In this document: piece by piece, positions 6,700 to 9,318 of the stretch
How the letters are laid out: the number at the start of each line of letters is the position of its first letter
How positions within the stretch are numbered: the first letter of the stretch is position 1
DNA from: Afipia sp.
Lineage (GTDB): Bacteria > Pseudomonadota > Alphaproteobacteria > Rhizobiales > Xanthobacteraceae
NCBI GenBank assembly: GCA_020056155.1
Contig: JAGVII010000594.1
Coordinates: 1 to 9,318 of the forward strand
DNA: 9,318 nt
Reading direction: 5' to 3'
Position numbers and translations under genes: made by a program
Notes under the pieces: generated by a model
What the model was told of the DNA's origin: nothing
The model's database searches: none
Seen by the model: only the letters and a program-made list of their open reading frames with translations

Positions 6700-8020
6700 C
6701 GGCTGGCACCGTCGCGCGCGCGAGGAACTGCACAAGCGCCTTGCGGTCTTCGTCCGAACCGATGCGCTGTTCGGGCATCTTTGTGCCGGGAGTGTAGGCC
6801 GCAGGGCCGATCTCGAAGAGTTTGGACACTGTTTCCGGCGTCCAGACGATATCGAGCTTCTTCAGCGGCTCCGAGAAATTGTAACCCGGCAAGGTTGCTA
6901 TCTTTCGTCCGAAAATACCTGACAGCGTCGGACCGGCCTTGTTGCCCTGGTCCGGCGTGAGCGTATGGCAGGCGACGCAGGCACGGAAAACCTCCGCACC
7001 GCGATCGCCCGCATAGGCGGCAAGCGGATCGTTTGGATTTTCCTGAATGGTCGCTCCAATCGGTTCGCCCGTCAGCGCATTCCAGCGCCGGATCACGCTG
7101 TCTGCACCGCCCGTGAGAAGTGTTCCGTTGTCCGGCATGAATGCGACCGACCACACCGGAAGTCCCGGTCCGATCAGCTTGCGAGCAAGCGTGCGTGCTT
7201 TGCGGTCGATAATCGCGACCGATCCGCGAACGTCCGCCGCGGCGAGCAGTGTGCCGTCCTGCGACATTGCCATCGCGATCACCGGGATCGGCCCCGCGAC
7301 GACGTCGCCGACGAGCTTGCCTGTGCGGTCGAGAAAGTAGATTTTTCCATCGGCGCCGGCGGCGGCTATCTCACCGTCACTGGACGCGACGATTGAATTG
7401 AGTGGGGTGGGCAGGGTGACAATGGCCGGTGCGGCTGCGTTGTCGAGTGGCCAGGTGCGGAGGGTCAGATCATAGCTGACGCTGATGAGAGTCTTACCGT
7501 CAGTGCTGAATGCTATTCCGTTGACGTTCTGTGTGTGCCCTTGAAGGACGCGCGACGGACCGCCGGCAAAGGGCCAGAGCCTGATGGTATGATCCCAAGA
7601 AGCCGACGCAAGAGTTGCTCCGTCCGGCGACAATGCAAGCGCCGCGATTGGCGCAGTGTGGCCCTCAAGCACAAAGTCAGGCTGCTGTTTGCCAGGACTC
7701 CAGATCGCTATCTGTCCGTCAGCGCCTGCGGTTGCGGCGCGGCCATCTTTAAGCAGCGTGGTTGCGTTGACGGCATCGGCATGAAATCGCAGAACCTGTT
7801 CGGCGGTATCGCGACCAAGCGACCAGCGAATCGCGCTGCTGTCAAAACTTCCAGAGAGTAGCGTCTGCCCGTCGGATGAAATCGCCAGCGCGCGAACCGG
7901 TCCGCCGTGTCCCCGCAATTGTGTGACAGCGGGCGTGGCACCGAGCACAGCAATCAGCGCTCCGATCAAGAGCGGGAGACGTAACAGATGCCTTTTGCCA
8001 AGACGGTTGGTTTCTCGCAC
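6683..8020 (-). CDS. Exported WD40-repeat propeller fused to cytochrome c domain, role unknown
   Basis: 445 residues with a GTG start; AGGGAA on the coding strand (plus positions 8027-8032) lies 6 bases upstream. The N-terminus is basic then hydrophobic (LLRLPLLIGALIAVLG, 12-27), a signal peptide probably cut near ATPA at 28-31. About seven WD40 repeats follow (start residues roughly 37, 80, 121, 162, 205, 246, 287), several with GH...SPDG...LASAS.D.TIRLW spelling, enough for one seven-bladed propeller. The C-terminal domain (about 336-435) is a class I cytochrome c: haem motif CVACH (348-352), KAGPTLSGIFGR, and the likely sixth ligand M415 in GTKMPEQR. A periplasmic electron carrier or a redox partner of an enzyme is plausible; no substrate or partner can be named. 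It shares strand with the regulator upstream, separated by 97 bases of spacer plus its own leader. Confidence 0.85.
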   Translation of the reverse strand: MRETNRLGKRHLLRLPLLIGALIAVLGATPAVTQLRGHGGPVRALAISSDGQTLLSGSFDSSAIRWSLGRDTAEQVLRFHADAVNATTLLKDGRAATAGADGQIAIWSPGKQQPDFVLEGHTAPIAALALSPDGATLASASWDHTIRLWPFAGGPSRVLQGHTQNVNGIAFSTDGKTLISVSYDLTLRTWPLDNAAAPAIVTLPTPLNSIVASSDGEIAAAGADGKIYFLDRTGKLVGDVVAGPIPVIAMAMSQDGTLLAAADVRGSVAIIDRKARTLARKLIGPGLPVWSVAFMPDNGTLLTGGADSVIRRWNALTGEPIGATIQENPNDPLAAYAGDRGAEVFRACVACHTLTPDQGNKAGPTLSGIFGRKIATLPGYNFSEPLKKLDIVWTPETVSKLFEIGPAAYTPGTKMPEQRIGSDEDRKALVQFLARATVPAVKPGQ

Positions 8021-8052
8021 CGGCGGTTCCCTGGAACTTGATCCGTCCCTGA

Positions 8053-8082
8053 ACCGTATCGAAGCACGAAAACCGTGTTCAA
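8053..8082 (-). promoter_or_regulatory. Possible sigma70-type promoter for the WD40-cytochrome c gene
   Basis: On the minus strand TTGAAC (plus positions 8077-8082) is followed after 18 bases by TACGGT (8053-8058), about 32 bases before the GTG at 8020. The -35 matches the consensus at 4 of 6 positions and the -10 at only 3 of 6, so this is weak. It would let the gene be transcribed separately from the regulator upstream. The rest of the 8021-8122 gap shows no clear terminator. Confidence 0.25.
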
Positions 8083-8122
8083 TAAACCGATGCGGGACAG
8101 GTTCGTTGGATGCACGCGCATG

Positions 8123-9016
8123 TCAGGCGAAATAGCGTATCCTGCCGGCCGGCGCGGTGTCGTAGCCCGTGAGATCTTTCGCGCGCTGTTTGAGAAGGGG
8201 CTGCGATATGAAACTCATCAACGCCTGCAGGGCCGGCTTGAAGTAATCACGCTGATGCATCACGAGATCGAAATTTTCCCATAACAATGGCATGAAATCG
8301 AGACCGGCTGCTTTGGCGGCTGCGCGTGTCGCGATGCCGCAGTCGGCTTTGCCGGCTCGAATTGCCGCCGCCAGATCAGGTCCCGTCAAGCATGGCGGAT
8401 CGAGCCGGTGCAGATCCTTTGGTTTCGCGCCATGCTGTTTCAGGAGCGCATCGAGCAGCATCTGTGCGCCGGCGCCGGATTGCCTCACGGCCATCGTGGC
8501 TCCGGACGCGAGAACCTCCGCAATGCTGGTAAGGTTCCTTGGATTTCCCGGATGGAGCAGAAGGCCTTGTTCGCGCCGCACGAATCCCACGAGCACGGCG
8601 TCATGCAAGGTGGCTAGCGCGCTTACCGCAGAGACATTGGCGTCCTCGCCAGAATCCTGCAGGTCACGTTCGGTGTGGAAATGGATCGCTGCTGCGATTG
8701 CTTCTCCACGCAGCAGGCGACCGACGCCGCTCTCAGTGCCTTCGACAAGCGTTGCGAGACCTGAGCCGGATTCCCGCAAGCTCCATTCAAGCAGCGCGTC
8801 CTGGCTTCCGCCGACGATCAAGGGTGCATCAGCAGAACCCATGCCGGCAGGGCGCATCAATCCTGACAGCACCCATCGATCAAGTTCTTCACGCGGAAAA
8901 AGCCACTTGCCCGTCACCTTGGTGCAGGGGATCGCGCCCTCCGCCACCAGCTCGTAGAGCTTGCGTTCTCCGAGCCGCAGGTATTCGGATGCCTCACTGG
9001 TCGTTAGCAGATTCAT
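8123..9016 (-). CDS. Transcriptional regulator: excisionase-like HTH fused to periplasmic-binding-protein-like sensor domain
   Basis: 297 residues. Residues 4-49 form an excisionase/MerR-like DNA-binding domain (LTTSEASEYLRLGERKLYEL, then GAIPCTKVTGKWLFPREELDRWV). Residues about 64-290 resemble the PBP-like ligand domain (PF12727 type) also found attached to some molybdopterin-related proteins: GGSQDALLEW (69-78), AAAIHFHTERD (108-118), RQSGAGAQMLLDALL (178-192), and IRAGKADCGIATRAAAKAAGLDFMPL (219-244). There is no signal peptide or membrane segment, so the binding domain is cytoplasmic. It diverges from a Tup/Wtp-like permease and probably controls it by sensing the transported oxyanion (tungstate or molybdate) or a related cofactor. 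The ATG is placed directly before the HTH, as in relatives. No Shine-Dalgarno at normal distance is present; see the promoter entry. Domain calls are firm; the ligand is inferred. Confidence 0.85.
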   Translation of the reverse strand: MNLLTTSEASEYLRLGERKLYELVAEGAIPCTKVTGKWLFPREELDRWVLSGLMRPAGMGSADAPLIVGGSQDALLEWSLRESGSGLATLVEGTESGVGRLLRGEAIAAAIHFHTERDLQDSGEDANVSAVSALATLHDAVLVGFVRREQGLLLHPGNPRNLTSIAEVLASGATMAVRQSGAGAQMLLDALLKQHGAKPKDLHRLDPPCLTGPDLAAAIRAGKADCGIATRAAAKAAGLDFMPLLWENFDLVMHQRDYFKPALQALMSFISQPLLKQRAKDLTGYDTAPAGRIRYFA

Positions 9017-9018
9017 CC

Positions 9019-9032
9019 TGCATTTATATGCA
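9019..9032. promoter_or_regulatory. Palindrome TGCAT-N4-ATGCA, candidate autoregulatory operator
   Basis: TGCAT (9019-9023), TTAT, ATGCA (9028-9032): perfect 5-base arms. It covers the -10 hexamer of the regulator gene promoter and lies 2 bases from its start codon, so a protein bound here would block transcription of its own gene. A related half-site, ATGCAGG, occurs at 9074-9080 on the permease side. The binding protein is presumed to be the adjacent regulator. Confidence 0.45.
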
Positions 9033-9051
9033 TACTCATGTTCTTTTTCAA
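9023..9051 (-). promoter_or_regulatory. Promoter of the HTH-PBP regulator gene; likely leaderless transcript
   Basis: On the minus strand TTGAAA (plus positions 9046-9051) and TATAAA (9023-9028) are 17 bases apart, the ideal sigma70 spacing, and each differs from consensus at one or two positions. Only six bases (TGCAGG) separate the -10 from the ATG at 9016. The expected transcription start therefore falls at or within a base or two of the ATG, leaving no room for a ribosome binding site. Confidence 0.6.
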
Positions 9052-9055
9052 TTCA

Positions 9056-9061
9056 TTGACA
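9056..9061 (+). promoter_or_regulatory. Possible -35 element for the Tup-like permease gene
   Basis: TTGACA is a perfect -35 hexamer 40 bases before the permease ATG. No good -10 is seen 16-19 bases downstream (positions 9078-9086 read AGGACTACG), so the promoter is either weak, needs an activator, or lies elsewhere. The half-site ATGCAGG at 9074-9080 falls in the expected spacer/-10 zone. Confidence 0.3.
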
Positions 9062-9101
9062 TAGCTGAAAAATATGCAGGACTACGCCCGAAAGGAAAGT
9101 C

Positions 9102-9318
9102 ATGCTGGACGGGTCGAGTGCCTGGCAACTGATCATTAGCGGCGATGCGACCCTGTTCGCCATTGTCAGATTGTCGCTGGTCGTCAGCCTTTCTGCAGTG
9201 GTGCTTGCTGCACTCGTAAGCTTGCCGCTGGGTGCTTTGCTTGCGCTGATGCGTTTTCCGGGACGAAGCGCAATTGTGGTGTTCGTCAACGCCTTCATGG
9301 GGCTGCCGCCCGTCGTTG
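9102..9318 (+). CDS. tupB: Tungstate/molybdate-type ABC transporter permease (TupB/WtpB-like), partial
   Basis: The first 72 residues are present; the gene runs off the right edge. The ATG at 9102 has AAAGGAAAG (9091-9099) as ribosome site 2-5 bases upstream. A short polar start precedes a hydrophobic segment (LSLVVSLSAVVLAALVSLPLGALLALM, about 24-50), then RFPGR and FVNAFMGLPPVVV, wording strongly characteristic of the TupB tungstate permease family, where a longer run of membrane helices would follow. An ATPase (TupC) and binding protein (TupA) are expected beyond the window. Tungstate versus molybdate or another oxyanion cannot be settled from this fragment. The divergent regulator with a binding-protein-like domain supports an anion-responsive transport locus. 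Confidence 0.75.
   Translation, partial: MLDGSSAWQLIISGDATLFAIVRLSLVVSLSAVVLAALVSLPLGALLALMRFPGRSAIVVFVNAFMGLPPVV

Noticed and set aside
8026..8037. Palindrome GTTCC-CT-GGAAC before the cytochrome GTG
   Set aside because: It overlaps the ribosome site, the arms are only 5 bases, and no second copy was found; chance is a sufficient explanation.
8061..8080. Hairpin on the minus strand (GAACACG, loop, CGTGCTTC) between the regulator and cytochrome genes
   Set aside because: Short stem with a bulge, modest GC and no following T-run, so it cannot be supported as a terminator.
8292..8957. A 221-codon plus-strand open frame opposite the HTH-PBP regulator
   Set aside because: The minus-strand reading gives a clear two-domain protein; this one is an Ala/Arg/Ser-rich shadow.
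1..9318. A wholly new defence, mobile or RNA-based system
   Set aside because: No direct-repeat array, transposase, integrase, tRNA, toxin-antitoxin pair or long unexplained non-coding stretch was seen. Almost all of the window is explained by recognisable genes.

Overview
The window is GC-rich with dense genes. Its protein sequences and gene mix (a complete carbon-phosphorus lyase set, a WD40-cytochrome c fusion, a Tup-type transporter) fit an alphaproteobacterium of the Bradyrhizobium/Nitrobacter/Afipia/Rhodopseudomonas kind. The lineage is an inference from how the proteins read, not from a search. Nothing here looks like a mobile element, RNA gene or CRISPR array, and no gap exceeds about 125 bases.

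Region 1 (1-6699) is a phosphonate degradation locus. A GntR/HutC-type regulator, phnF, is cut by the left window edge and diverges from a tightly packed operon phnG-phnH-phnI-phnJ-phnK-phnL-phnM-phnN. All eight genes look intact, with overlaps or gaps of at most 10 bases. PhnI with PhnG, PhnH and PhnL makes the ribose 1-phosphonate triphosphate. PhnM removes pyrophosphate, and PhnJ, a radical SAM enzyme, breaks the C-P bond, with PhnK bound to the core complex. PhnN rebuilds PRPP from ribose 1,5-bisphosphate. The 124-base phnF/phnG gap holds a good PhoB (Pho) box and, 14 bases after it, a perfect 11-bp-arm palindrome that is the likely PhnF operator. This suggests control by both phosphate starvation and a phosphonate signal. 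No phosphonate transporter (phnCDE), phnP or phnO lies in the window.

Region 2 (6683-8020, minus strand) is one gene for an exported protein with a seven-repeat WD40 propeller fused to a C-terminal cytochrome c domain. Its 3' end overlaps that of phnN by 17 bases.

Region 3 (8123-9318) is an anion-transport locus. A minus-strand regulator joins an excisionase/MerR-like helix-turn-helix to a periplasmic-binding-protein-like sensor domain. It diverges from the start of a Tup/Wtp-like (tungstate/molybdate) ABC permease that runs off the right edge. The regulator's promoter has TTGAAA-17-TATAAA spacing only 6 bases before its ATG, so the transcript is probably leaderless. The -10 box sits in a TGCAT/ATGCA palindrome that could be an autoregulatory operator, and a related half-site lies close to the permease.

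The main biochemistry is of known type. The points most worth following up are the regulator/promoter architecture at the right end and the WD40-cytochrome c protein of unknown role.
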